Part shown: piece after piece, positions 45,933 to 54,967 of the stretch
How the letters are laid out: each line of letters begins with the position of its first letter
Position numbering within the stretch: the stretch's first letter is position 1
Source of the DNA: Brooklawnia sp963780175
GTDB taxonomy: Bacteria > Actinomycetota > Actinomycetes > Propionibacteriales > Propionibacteriaceae
Assembly: GCA_963780175.1 (NCBI GenBank)
Contig: CAWAAT010000001.1
Location: forward strand, 682,001 to 746,000
Length of the DNA stretch: 64,000 nucleotides
Direction of reading: 5' to 3'
Notes under the pieces: generated by a model
Told to the model about the DNA's origin: nothing
Databases searched by the model: none
Seen by the model: the letters and a program-made list of their open reading frames with translations, nothing else
Position numbers and translations under genes: made by a program

Positions 45933-47363
45933 TCAGGAATCCCGGCCGGTGGCGCGCGTCCACAGCTCTCGAGCCGCGTCCTGCATCTGGGCGAAACCGA
46001 TGTCGTTGAGGTAGCCACGCGACTCAAGTTCCCGATCGACAGCCGCCACCGCCGCCAGATAGGACGCCAACGAGGGCCACGACCTCAGCACCCGGTCGGC
46101 ACTGAACAAGTCGAGCGATCCGAGCGTGCCGCCCGACGGTGATCCGGTGAACGTGGCGACGGGGTGCACGATGAGCCCGTATCGAAGGCCACCGCGCACG
46201 TTTCCGTCGTCGTCGCGGACCAGATTGCCGTCGGTGTCGGTCTCGAAGAAGACCGAGTCAGCAGCCGGCTTCCCTACGGTTGCCCATGCCACGACGGCGT
46301 CCAGAGCCGCAGTCACGGCTGGCTGCAGGGGGAAGATGTTGCCTGCCGCCACCTGCTCGGACGTCATCAAGCGCGGCTTGCGGCCGGCCCGGACCACCTC
46401 CGGGTTACCGGGCATGACCGGCGTGGTGACTTCGGTGTGACCGGCGCCCGACACGCACCAGTGTCGCCTCAGCGGCCCGTCCGCGATGCCGGCGGTGGCG
46501 ACGTTGGTGACACCGATGCCCCCGTACATCTTGACGTCCCCCTCGCAGGTGACGGTCAGTGTCGGAACACTGACGGGGGCCGCCTCATCCCTCTGAACGA
46601 CCGCGTAAAGTCCGCACTCGCTGACCGGTTCCTGGCGCAGCGGGCGCTCGAGGATCGACCCCACACTGCAGCAGAAGCCGTCCCACAAGCCCGGAGTCAG
46701 GGGGTGGAAGAATCGCAGCCAGGTGTTCAGGTACTGGGCCGACTGCGACTGGCCGGTCAGCACCAGAGACCGCAGCGTGAGGTCACCGAGGATCGCCGCC
46801 CCGACGGGGTCGCGCAGGAGTCGTCCGGTCTGGGTGATGATGTCCCAGACGATCCCCTCCTCGCACCCGTCCACCACCCCGTAGGGGTTGGCGTCGGCTC
46901 CGACGGGCTTGTGCGGGTTCTGCGGGTCGAGGTCCCACGAGAGCGGGGCATACCTGAGGGGGTCGAAGATCTTCAGGGCATCGATGGTCACCGGACGGGC
47001 GCTGATACCGACGTAGGTGTGCCGCTGGTCCAGGTAGTAATCCCAGCCGCGGCGCCACATACCCTCGGCGTCGTAGCCGTTGCTCGGGTTCAGGATCTCG
47101 ACGAACACCACGCCGGACGCGGTTGCCGGGTTGGCCGGACGCCGGACGATCAGCCGGTTCGTGTAGGGCACCTCGCTGATCACCGAAAGGTCATCGGCGT
47201 ACACGGCCGAGGTCGCCGATACGAAGAACTCCTCCTCGACGAAACCGAACCGGCCCAGGTCGAGGGCCACATCGTAGGTAAGAGTCGAGTTGAACTGGTG
47301 GCTCTCTGCGGTGACCGGGATCGGACCGTGCAGGCTCGGGACGACCTCGCGGGTAGCTGTCAT
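45933..47363 (-). CDS. Alpha/beta-hydrolase domain protein (Abhydrolase_10-like)
   Basis: A 476-residue protein lacking a signal peptide. The nucleophile elbow GQSQS is near residue 200, and a likely catalytic His is in GAGHTEVT near 310. The N-terminal ~100 residues are beta-rich (NRLIVRRPANPATASGVVFVEILNP), as in Abhydrolase_10 proteins. Substrate unknown. It is the last of three coupled genes: its ATG overlaps the stop of the small membrane-protein gene by 4 bases. Confidence 0.75.
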   Translation of the reverse strand: MTATREVVPSLHGPIPVTAESHQFNSTLTYDVALDLGRFGFVEEEFFVSATSAVYADDLSVISEVPYTNRLIVRRPANPATASGVVFVEILNPSNGYDAEGMWRRGWDYYLDQRHTYVGISARPVTIDALKIFDPLRYAPLSWDLDPQNPHKPVGADANPYGVVDGCEEGIVWDIITQTGRLLRDPVGAAILGDLTLRSLVLTGQSQSAQYLNTWLRFFHPLTPGLWDGFCCSVGSILERPLRQEPVSECGLYAVVQRDEAAPVSVPTLTVTCEGDVKMYGGIGVTNVATAGIADGPLRRHWCVSGAGHTEVTTPVMPGNPEVVRAGRKPRLMTSEQVAAGNIFPLQPAVTAALDAVVAWATVGKPAADSVFFETDTDGNLVRDDDGNVRGGLRYGLIVHPVATFTGSPSGGTLGSLDLFSADRVLRSWPSLASYLAAVAAVDRELESRGYLNDIGFAQMQDAARELWTRATGRDS

Positions 47364-47797
47364 GAACTCGGACTGCTCCTTCCGGTCACCCGCTGCCAGT
47401 CGACCAGCGCGGCGGCGCCGGTGACCGCTGCCAGCAGTACGGCTAGCGGTGTGTGTGCGAACCTCACCCCACGGGCTCTGCGGTGCTCACCGTGAGCGAA
47501 GACGATCTTCTCTCCCGCGACCGTCGCCGCCACCGAGGCAGCGAAGATTCCCCACCAGCCCAGGTCTTGGTCGTCGGGTAACCTCAGCCCGAGCTTCTCG
47601 ACCTCCGGGTAGACCGTGGGCAGGACGGCGAGCCCAGCCCCGGTCACTGCCAGCAGTCCGGTCTTGATGATGACTCGAGCGGCCCGGCTGCGCACAGCGT
47701 CCGGCAGGGCGTACCACGCCAGCACGGTCAGGGCACCGACACCCGCGAAGGCGGGGCGGTCGAGCTTTGGATCACCCGCGGTCATGCGGAGATCCAT
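47360..47797 (-). CDS. Small membrane protein, unknown
   Basis: 145 residues with about four hydrophobic helices (near residues 18-32, 42-60, 80-95 and 110-130). The ATG at 47797 shares its A with the TGA of the stress-protein gene (TGATG), so translation is coupled; earlier starts in frame would lie inside that gene. No family recognised. It overlaps the following hydrolase start by 4 bases. Confidence 0.6.
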   Translation of the reverse strand: MDLRMTAGDPKLDRPAFAGVGALTVLAWYALPDAVRSRAARVIIKTGLLAVTGAGLAVLPTVYPEVEKLGLRLPDDQDLGWWGIFAASVAATVAGEKIVFAHGEHRRARGVRFAHTPLAVLLAAVTGAAALVDWQRVTGRSSPSS

Positions 47798-48738
47798 CAG
47801 CGGGACCGCCCAGAACGATCCTTCCAACCTGCCCAGTCGCGCGTCACGACGACGGGGCAGAACGAATCACGCAACACGTGGCGGCTCGTTGAACCGAGCA
47901 GCAGACGAGTGAAGCCCCCGCGTCCCTTGGAGCCGATGACCACCAGCCCGGCATTCCTCGATTCCTCGATCAGGGCGGTCTCGGGGCGCCCACGCACGGC
48001 CTTGACTATGACCTCGACTTCCGGGAACTCGGCGATCGAGTCCTCCAGCACCTTCCGCGCCTCGCCGGCCATGGCTTTGTTCATGTCCTCGATGCTGTAC
48101 TGCCACAACTCGGCGTTGTGTGCGTCGTATGGGCCGAAGTCCCAGGCGATGACCGCGATCAGCGGGACGCCGCGCAGCGACGCCGCCTGGAAAGCCCGCG
48201 CCATGGCGAGCCTGCCCTGCGGTGAGTCGTCCACGCCCAGGACCACCGGTGCACCTGGCCTGTCCTCAGCCTGGTCGGGGACGACGGCGACGGCACCCTG
48301 GGCGTGCGAGACCACGTAGTCAGACGTTCCACCCAGCATCTTCACCAAGGCCGGCGCGCCCGCTCCCCGAGCGCCCACCACGATCTGGTCGGCGTCTTTT
48401 CCGGCTTCGGCGAGCACGTCCGCCGGGTGCCCCTCGACGACCGCGGTCTCGACCGTGAGGTTGGGGTATTGTGCCCGAACTCGCTCTGCCACCTCGCCGA
48501 CGATTCGTTCCGCCCTCTCTCGCAGCGTGTCTGCGTAGTCGCGGCCTTCCACGAAGGATACGGCCGCGGCGGTGCGGGGCGGAATGGCGATGCTGGGAAC
48601 GCAATGGATGATCAGGAGTGGGACCGGTACGGTGCGCTCGGAAGCGTGCTTGGCCGCCCACTCAACTGCTTTCTCGGCACGCAAGGATCCGTCGGTACCG
48701 ACAACCCAACGGCCCTCAGTCACCAGTTTGTCAGTCAC
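47797..48738 (-). CDS. Tandem universal stress protein
   Basis: A 313-residue protein of two UspA domains. The second carries the ATP-binding pattern G-2x-G-9x-G-S as GSKGRGGFTRLLLGST; the first has the related GARGAGAPALVKMLGGTS. DADQIVVGARG and NAGLVVIGSKG are the matching strand motifs. Such double USPs are common in actinobacteria and respond to hypoxia or stationary phase. The GTG at 48738 follows GGGAGG and fixes the start; the frame opens ~330 bases earlier without support. Confidence 0.92.
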   Translation of the reverse strand: MTDKLVTEGRWVVGTDGSLRAEKAVEWAAKHASERTVPVPLLIIHCVPSIAIPPRTAAAVSFVEGRDYADTLRERAERIVGEVAERVRAQYPNLTVETAVVEGHPADVLAEAGKDADQIVVGARGAGAPALVKMLGGTSDYVVSHAQGAVAVVPDQAEDRPGAPVVLGVDDSPQGRLAMARAFQAASLRGVPLIAVIAWDFGPYDAHNAELWQYSIEDMNKAMAGEARKVLEDSIAEFPEVEVIVKAVRGRPETALIEESRNAGLVVIGSKGRGGFTRLLLGSTSRHVLRDSFCPVVVTRDWAGWKDRSGRSR

Positions 48739-48954
48739 GTCACTACCTCCCGCAGGTGCTCCATGGAACGTCGGGAACCAGAGCCCACGTTTGACATTGA
48801 TGCTAGCTGTCCAGCCCGGTGAAGTGAGCGGGTCGAGTCGTACTCGTCCCGACTCTGCCGGTTGTAGCGGCCCGCTGAGCCTCAGTGACGGACTCTGGCG
48901 GAAGGACCCTCGTGGTGCTGCAATGGAAGCAGACACCAGGCAAAGGGGCCTGCC

Positions 48955-50112
48955 ATGAACACCAAACCCAGATTCAGGCACATCGGGCACAGGGGCGTGT
49001 CGGTCACTCGCAGACGATCCGCAGGAACCCTGCTCACTCTCATCGCCCTGGCGGGCTGCCTGCCGAACCAAGATTCGGGGGGACCCACCTCCTCAGGAGC
49101 TCCAACCACCTCCGCCACGCCCTCGGGCGGCGCCACCACGTACGCTTCACCCTCCACCGCTGCGGCAGGGGTCGGTGTCCCGGGTACCTGGTCCCAGCTC
49201 AGATCGGCAGATGGCTTGTGCACGAACTCCCCGCGACTGATCGGCGCCTCCTACGTCGCCGAGGGCACCACGATCTGCACACCGTCTGAACCGGTCGGGC
49301 CGGCCCCCGGTGCCCCCACCGCGTGGAGCGTGCTCACTGTGCCGGTCGGAGACAAGGCCACCGCCGCTGTGAAGTTCCCGCCGGGCGGCGGACTGGTGGT
49401 GAGCACTGACGATGGCCCCTGCGTCTACAACGTTGGCGGACCCACCGCTTTGTGGGACTGCCGTGGCGCCGCGACCGGGTATCCCTACCTTGACATAGTC
49501 GGGCTGGCCAACATCGCAACCCAGGCCGTGATCGTCCTGCCCGATGTTGTCGTTCACCTTCCTGACCTGCTCATCACCCCGGGAAGCCTCTGGGACATCG
49601 GCACGATCGTCGCCGCAGCAGACGCGATGCCCACCCGGATCGCGACGATCGAGAACCCCAGCGCCGAGGTCTGGGTCGGGACCAACGGCCACGGCGTCGT
49701 GGTCATCGACCCGGTTGGTGGCACGACGTCACGCCACCTCGTGACCACCGGATTGCCCGCCGATGACGTCCGCGACCTGGCCTCGGGCTCAGCCCACCCC
49801 AAGTTCGGTGCAGGTTACCCGGTGTGGGCGGCCACCGCGGGCGGCGTGGGACGCTGGGACGGCTCGACATGGACGGTGTGGACCACCGCCGATGGTCTGC
49901 CATCGAATGACGTGCGCGCTGTTGCGGTGGACGACACCACCGTGTGGGTGGCGACGGCCGGCGGCATAGCGTCCTTTGACGGTACGGCCTGGCACGCCTA
50001 CGGCCTCGCCGATGGAGTGCCGAGTGCCGACGTCATGGACGTGGCCCTCACGAGTTGGGGGGTGTGGTTCGCCACACCTGCTGACGGTCTGCTGGTCTTC
50101 ATCCGCACCTGA
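48955..50112 (+). CDS. Lipoprotein with two-component-propeller-like repeats
   Basis: A 385-residue lipoprotein. Signal with lipobox LAGC (Cys35), a Ser/Thr/Pro/Gly-rich linker (36-75), then a beta-rich domain. Its C-terminal half has three blades like the regulator-propeller repeat: LPADDVRDLASG, LPSNDVRAVAVDDTTVWVAT and VPSADVMDVALTSWGVWFAT, each followed by GG(V/I)xxxDG. A beta-propeller sensor or binding module outside the membrane is likely. It lies 22 bases before the thioredoxin-CcdA fusion, so the two are probably co-transcribed. Confidence 0.75.
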   Translation: MNTKPRFRHIGHRGVSVTRRRSAGTLLTLIALAGCLPNQDSGGPTSSGAPTTSATPSGGATTYASPSTAAAGVGVPGTWSQLRSADGLCTNSPRLIGASYVAEGTTICTPSEPVGPAPGAPTAWSVLTVPVGDKATAAVKFPPGGGLVVSTDDGPCVYNVGGPTALWDCRGAATGYPYLDIVGLANIATQAVIVLPDVVVHLPDLLITPGSLWDIGTIVAAADAMPTRIATIENPSAEVWVGTNGHGVVVIDPVGGTTSRHLVTTGLPADDVRDLASGSAHPKFGAGYPVWAATAGGVGRWDGSTWTVWTTADGLPSNDVRAVAVDDTTVWVATAGGIASFDGTAWHAYGLADGVPSADVMDVALTSWGVWFATPADGLLVFIRT

Positions 50113-50134
50113 GGAACCTGACAGGAGAACGTGC

Positions 50135-51532
50135 GTGAGCCCTCGCCCGACCACCGCCACGCCGACGGCGGGACGGTTCGCGGCGCTGGTGATGACGATT
50201 CTGGCGCTGGCCGCAGGCCTGGTGCCCACCATCGCCCGAGCCGCTCCGACCGCCATGTCCGGGCAGGCCATCGTTTACTTCTTCTGGGGGCAGGGTTGCC
50301 CGCATTGTGCCGCAGCCAAGCCTGTGCTCGTCGAGATTCAGGCGCGCAACCCCGGGATGATCATTCGCGAATACGAGATCTACTACAGCGCCGAGAACCG
50401 CGCCCTGTTCGCGGAGATGGCTGACAAGGTCGGGTTCGAGGCCAGCGGGGTGCCGACGATCGTCCTGGGCGAGCGCTACTGGATAGGGTTCAGCCGGGAG
50501 CTGACCGGCCCCGACCTTGAACAATCCGTCGCCGTCTGCCTCGTGGAGAGCTGTCCGGACGCTGGAGAAGGCCTGGTGACGCCAGTCCCGCCAGCACAGA
50601 CCTGGCCAGCACCGACGACGTCCGTCCCCTCCCAGCCAGCCAGTTCACCCACACCCACATCCTCGTCACCTGCACCAGATCAGGGGGTCCTCGACCTCCC
50701 GATCGTCGGACAGGTGGAGCTGGCCGGTCAGTCCCTCCTGGTGACAACCCTGCTGATCGCCCTTGTGGACGGCTTCAACCCGTGCTCGCTGTGGGTGTTG
50801 ACCATCCTGTTGGCGCTGACCTTGCGCGCCGGGTCGAGGCAGCTCACGTTGCTCATCGGCTTGGTGTTCATCGGGGTGACCGCGCTGATGTATGCACTGT
50901 TCATCGCCGGCATCTTCTCGGTGCTGTCGGTCCTGACGATCGCCCCGTGGGTTCGGCTGCTGGTCGCTCTCATCGCGGCAGGTTTCGGGCTACTGAACGT
51001 CAAAGACTACTTCTGGTTCAAGCGGGGCCCCTCGCTCGCCATCCCCGACGCGAAGAAGCCCGGCATCTACCAGCAGATGCGTGCGGTCATCGGCAACACG
51101 GACAACGTCCCCGCCCTGATCGCCAGTACGGCCGCACTGGCAGCCGGGGTCTCCCTGATCGAGCTCGCGTGCACAGCCGGGTTCCCCGTGATCTGGGCGA
51201 ACATCCTCACCGCCCACGATGTCGGCGCGGCCACCTTCGCCGGACTCCTGCTGGTGTACATGCTCGTCTACCAGTTCGACGAACTGGTGATCTTCGGCGG
51301 TGCCGTCATCACGTTGCGGGCCAGCAAACTGCAGGAGAAACACGGACGCATCCTCAAACTGATCGGCGGAGTGCTCATGCTCACCCTCGCCGTCGTGATG
51401 ATCGTCAACCCCGACCTGATGAACGGGCTCGGCAGTTCGCTGGCGGTCTTCGGCGTCGCCCTGGCCATCACCCTTGTCGTGCTGCTGGCGCACCGAGTCG
51501 TCTGGCCCCGGTTGAGTCCCCGCAGCCGATGA
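50135..51532 (+). CDS. Thioredoxin-CcdA fusion, thiol-disulphide carrier
   Basis: A 465-residue protein. An N-terminal hydrophobic segment (about 15-37) is followed by an extracellular thioredoxin-like domain with CPHC at residues 55-58 and the cis-Pro loop GVPTIV. After a Pro/Ser/Thr linker (about 150-185), six or more helices of a CcdA/DsbD type follow; NPC (Cys217) and ACTAGFP (Cys346) are the expected membrane cysteine pair. It should pass electrons from cytoplasmic thioredoxin to its own external domain. GTG start with AGGAG seven bases before. The lipoprotein upstream may be a client. Confidence 0.85.
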   Translation: MSPRPTTATPTAGRFAALVMTILALAAGLVPTIARAAPTAMSGQAIVYFFWGQGCPHCAAAKPVLVEIQARNPGMIIREYEIYYSAENRALFAEMADKVGFEASGVPTIVLGERYWIGFSRELTGPDLEQSVAVCLVESCPDAGEGLVTPVPPAQTWPAPTTSVPSQPASSPTPTSSSPAPDQGVLDLPIVGQVELAGQSLLVTTLLIALVDGFNPCSLWVLTILLALTLRAGSRQLTLLIGLVFIGVTALMYALFIAGIFSVLSVLTIAPWVRLLVALIAAGFGLLNVKDYFWFKRGPSLAIPDAKKPGIYQQMRAVIGNTDNVPALIASTAALAAGVSLIELACTAGFPVIWANILTAHDVGAATFAGLLLVYMLVYQFDELVIFGGAVITLRASKLQEKHGRILKLIGGVLMLTLAVVMIVNPDLMNGLGSSLAVFGVALAITLVVLLAHRVVWPRLSPRSR

Positions 51533-51648
51533 CCGCGGTGGAGGCTACATCCGTCCCGTTGGAGCACGAGCAGGCCACGGACCCAAAGGACTCTGCAAGC
51601 TCAACCAGACCTTCCGCGTCTGTCGACCCCAGGTACGCGGGAGCCTGA

Positions 51649-52569
51649 TCAGTCCTGGTGCTCGAACTCCGCGGCCTCTTCCTCGGTGTAGAACTGCTGG
51701 ATGCCCTCGGCTGGCAGGCGATCGCCCTCGACGGCGAGCAGCGACCGCTCGCGCAGCGCCCGTCGCTCAATGGCCTGGGCCTCCAAATCGCGCAACCGGT
51801 CGATGACGCCGCGCTCGACCAGCAGGCGACGCCCCGCCTCGTGAAGCTCACGGCTACCCTGCAGCAGGCGCGCCTCATCGAAAACCTTGCAGGCCACCAT
51901 GTGACCGAACGTGTCGAAGCCCGACTGCTCGTCGAGTCGGGCAAACCTCTTGACGACGTAGTCGACCTCCTCGCGGACCGCTGGGTTGCGCAGGTACAGC
52001 CATTTGCGCGTCATGATGGCCGCGTCAATGGCATCCACAGCGTCCTGCGGCGCCTCGTCGCTGGCCAACACGACGATGTCGAGATCAGACCCGTCCACTC
52101 GTCCGCCACTGCTGCTCTCACGCCGGACGACATCGTGTGACATGTCGTAGACCACGTCCCCGGCGATCAGGAAGCAGAACTGGGCCAGATCCGTGCCCGC
52201 GTCCCCCAGCGGCTCGAGCACTTCCTCGATGAACCTCCTGGCCACCCCAAGTTTCGTTCTGCTGATGGCCACGGTACGACGCTGCAGCCGGTCTGCCGCC
52301 TTGGCGATCTGGGCGTGCTGACCTGGTAGACCGATCACGCTGTAGGTCATGAACTCCCGCAGAATCGACGGAGACAGCCTCGCGAACCCCTCCACCGTTC
52401 GATCAAGACGCATGTACCTGCGACCGGTGACCGCGATGTCGAAGTCACCCGACCCGCGGCAGGCCTTCCAGAGTCCGAAGACTTCGCCGCCGACCTCGGA
52501 ATGGAGGTCGGCCCCGGTGAGGGGGCCTCGCTCCGTCAGCACCTTGCGGATCGCGGCAAGGTCGGCCAC
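51649..52569 (-). CDS. Nucleotidyltransferase-like protein, unknown
   Basis: A 306-residue protein. The motif GSDLDIVVLAS near residue 160 resembles the GSxxDxD core of nucleotidyltransferases; a further Asp lies downstream. The N-terminal ~70 residues form a winged-helix-like segment (LTERGPLTGADLHSEV, GRRYMRLDR). The acidic tail ends EEEAAEFEHQD. Its GTG shares a base with the TAG of nagB (TAGTG), so it is coupled to the amino-sugar genes. The role is unknown; a sugar-linked nucleotidyl transfer is conceivable from context. Confidence 0.65.
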   Translation of the reverse strand: MADLAAIRKVLTERGPLTGADLHSEVGGEVFGLWKACRGSGDFDIAVTGRRYMRLDRTVEGFARLSPSILREFMTYSVIGLPGQHAQIAKAADRLQRRTVAISRTKLGVARRFIEEVLEPLGDAGTDLAQFCFLIAGDVVYDMSHDVVRRESSSGGRVDGSDLDIVVLASDEAPQDAVDAIDAAIMTRKWLYLRNPAVREEVDYVVKRFARLDEQSGFDTFGHMVACKVFDEARLLQGSRELHEAGRRLLVERGVIDRLRDLEAQAIERRALRERSLLAVEGDRLPAEGIQQFYTEEEAAEFEHQD

Positions 52570-53588
52570 TAGATGAGCGTCCCGGTGTCCGGGGACCTCG
52601 TGAAGGCGACACTCGTCACGGGCTCATAGGACTCGCCACGATGATCGACGATCGTGACACCGCGAGCGGCCACCTCTTCGGCCCTGGCCAACAGTTCGCC
52701 GGCCGCAGCCTCGTCCAGGACGAACATCAACTCCCCGCCGTTGGCCGCATAGGTCTGGCCGTACGACAGGGGCACGTCAGGCGTGACGTCGCCCAGCACC
52801 GCCTCGGTGACCGGAACGGTCTTGCGGGGGCCGTTGGCGACCATCAGCACCTGACGGGCCCTGAAAACCAACTCAGCACCCATCGAGATCGCGAAGTGCG
52901 GCGCGTCCTGGGCCGCGGCGAAATGCCCGTCCGCGACAGCGTTGGCGACGGTGTTGTCGTCCAGTTGCACCAGCAGGACGGGGTAGGCGTCGAACGGGAT
53001 ACCGCTCTCGTGGAAGGCGACGTGCCCGCGGCCCCCGACGCCGACGACGTGCAGGTCGATGCCCCCGGCCGCCTCGATCTTGGCGGCGTAGGCGTCCAGG
53101 ATCTCGTCGCGAACCCAGCCGAGGTAGCCCTGCGCCTCGGGGCTGATGACAACGGCGCGTCCCTTGTCGGTGCCGGCGAACTCGTAGCCCTCACCGGCGT
53201 CCATCGCTGCCTGCAGTGCGTCCTGCTCGATGAGCGTCCCCCACGGCACGTTGGTCTCGACGAACTTGGGGCTGACCAGGCCGAACAGCTCCGAAACCAT
53301 GAAGAAGCTGTAGGACTCGGGATGGATGGCCCGCTGCTGGGCGTTCTCGCCGGGTAGCCCTACGTACTCGTCGAGGTTGAAGGTGCGGACGCGCCTGGCG
53401 TCCAGCCGACCGGCGTTGAAGGCCTTCGCAAGGTGCTTGTACAGCCCCGTCGGGCTGCTGCCGGTGGCCAGGCCCAGGACGTAGGAGCCGTCTTCCGCCT
53501 GACCTCTGGCGATGGAGGATTCCACCAGCGCGGCCGCCACGTGGCTCATCTGGTCGAAGTCCTTGGTGACATGGATCGTGAATGGCAT
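52569..53588 (-). CDS. nagB: Glucosamine-6-phosphate deaminase-like isomerase with altered active site
   Basis: A 339-residue NagB-family protein (E. coli NagB has 266). GLATGSSPTGLY, FNLDEYVGLPG (Asp73, the enzyme's proton-shuttle residue), HPESYSFFM and GRGHVAFHESG are the family landmarks. In E. coli the last motif is GNDGHIAFNEP; here the catalytic Asp is replaced by Arg187, while His189 and Glu194 remain. There is also a ~25-residue insertion around 135-165. Standing between glmM and a nucleotidyltransferase-like gene, it may run in the synthetic direction (fructose 6-phosphate to glucosamine 6-phosphate), or use another substrate. Confidence 0.8.
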   Translation of the reverse strand: MPFTIHVTKDFDQMSHVAAALVESSIARGQAEDGSYVLGLATGSSPTGLYKHLAKAFNAGRLDARRVRTFNLDEYVGLPGENAQQRAIHPESYSFFMVSELFGLVSPKFVETNVPWGTLIEQDALQAAMDAGEGYEFAGTDKGRAVVISPEAQGYLGWVRDEILDAYAAKIEAAGGIDLHVVGVGGRGHVAFHESGIPFDAYPVLLVQLDDNTVANAVADGHFAAAQDAPHFAISMGAELVFRARQVLMVANGPRKTVPVTEAVLGDVTPDVPLSYGQTYAANGGELMFVLDEAAAGELLARAEEVAARGVTIVDHRGESYEPVTSVAFTRSPDTGTLI

Positions 53589-53599
53589 GGTGGTCTCTT

Positions 53600-54949
53600 T
53601 CAGCCGATGAGCCGGCGGACGATGTCGGCAACTTCGAAAGCGTAGCGTTCGGTCAGTTCCGCGGTGGGGCCCTCCACCATGACCCGGCACATGTTCTGGG
53701 TGCCGGAGTACCTCACCAGAACCCGCCCCTTGCCCTCGAGTTCACGCTCGACGCGGTCGATCGCCTCCATCAGTTCGGGCAGCGACTCGACGGCTGGCTT
53801 GCTTGCGACGTCGATGTTGATGAGCTTCTGCGGGTAGACGTCCATCTGCTTGGCCAACTCCGACAGCGGCTGCCCCGACTTGAGCATGGCCGCCACCAGC
53901 TGCAACGAGCTGAGGATGCCGTCACCGGTGGTGTGGTGGTCGAGGAAGATGACGTGGCCGCTGTCCTCACCGCCGATCACCGCGCCGAGGCGCAACATGT
54001 CCTCGAGGACGTAGCGGTCGCCGACCTTGGAAGCGTGGTGGTGGAACCCGTACTTCTCACAGGCGATGCGCAGACCGAGATTGCTCATGACTGTGCTCAC
54101 CAGCAGGTCGTTGGCCAGCCGACCCTCCTTCTTGAGTTGGTTGGCGCAGATGATGAGGATCTGGTCGCCGGTGATCTCTTGCCCGTTCTCGTCCACCGCG
54201 ATCAGCCGGTCGCCGTCACCGTCGTAGGCCAGCCCCAGGGATGCCCCGGTCTGCAGGACGGTTTCACGCAGGTCCTGGGTGTGCTGCGAACCGCAGTTGT
54301 CGTTGATGTTGAGCCCGTTGGGCTCGTCGTGGATGACGGTCACTTCGGCGCCCAGCTCCCGGTAGACCGCCGGCGCAACCTTGTAGGTTGCCCCGTTGGC
54401 CACATCGAGCACCACCTTGAAGCCGTCGAGTGACAACTCGCGGGGGAAGGTGTTCTTGAGGAAGACAACATAGCGGCCAACGGCGTCCTCGAGCCGCCGG
54501 GCACGTCCCATCTCACGCGGATGCGGGACCATGGAGTTGAGTTCGCCACCGAGGATGAGGTCCTCAATCCGGGCCTCCTCCTCGTCGGACAGCTTGTAAC
54601 CGTTGCCAGAGAAGATCTTGATGCCGTTGTCCTGGAAGGGGTTGTGGGACGCCGAGATGACCACGCCGGCGTCCGCCCGCATGCTCTCGGTGATGTAGGC
54701 GATGCCGGGGGTCGGCAGCACACCGGTCAGCTGCACCGATCCGCCCATGGATGTGATGCCCGCCTCCAGCGCACCTTCGAGCATGTAACCGGAGATACGG
54801 GTGTCCTTCCCGATGACGATCCGTGCGTGCCTGCCTTCATCCTTGAGGACGCGCGTCAACGCCTGCCCGACCGAGAACGCCATGCCGGCGTCCATGGGGT
54901 ACTTGTTTGCCTCACCGCGGATGCCGTCGGTGCCGAAGAGCTTGCCCAT
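53600..54949 (-). CDS. glmM: Phosphoglucosamine mutase, divergent type
   Basis: A 449-residue enzyme converting glucosamine 6-phosphate to glucosamine 1-phosphate. It starts MGKLFGTDGIRGEAN; the phosphoserine loop SASHNPFQDNG has Ser101 as acceptor, the metal loop is DGDGDR, and the sugar and phosphate motifs GEDSGHVI and RYSGTQNM are intact. SMRADAGVVISASHNPFQDNG is closer to GlmM of Desulfobacterota-type bacteria than to the usual actinobacterial enzyme, by inspection only. It lies between the beta-helix gene (18 bases upstream) and nagB (11 bases downstream). A second, housekeeping glmM may exist elsewhere. Confidence 0.92.
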   Translation of the reverse strand: MGKLFGTDGIRGEANKYPMDAGMAFSVGQALTRVLKDEGRHARIVIGKDTRISGYMLEGALEAGITSMGGSVQLTGVLPTPGIAYITESMRADAGVVISASHNPFQDNGIKIFSGNGYKLSDEEEARIEDLILGGELNSMVPHPREMGRARRLEDAVGRYVVFLKNTFPRELSLDGFKVVLDVANGATYKVAPAVYRELGAEVTVIHDEPNGLNINDNCGSQHTQDLRETVLQTGASLGLAYDGDGDRLIAVDENGQEITGDQILIICANQLKKEGRLANDLLVSTVMSNLGLRIACEKYGFHHHASKVGDRYVLEDMLRLGAVIGGEDSGHVIFLDHHTTGDGILSSLQLVAAMLKSGQPLSELAKQMDVYPQKLINIDVASKPAVESLPELMEAIDRVERELEGKGRVLVRYSGTQNMCRVMVEGPTAELTERYAFEVADIVRRLIG

Positions 54950-54967
54950 GTGGGTTTCCTAATCAGT

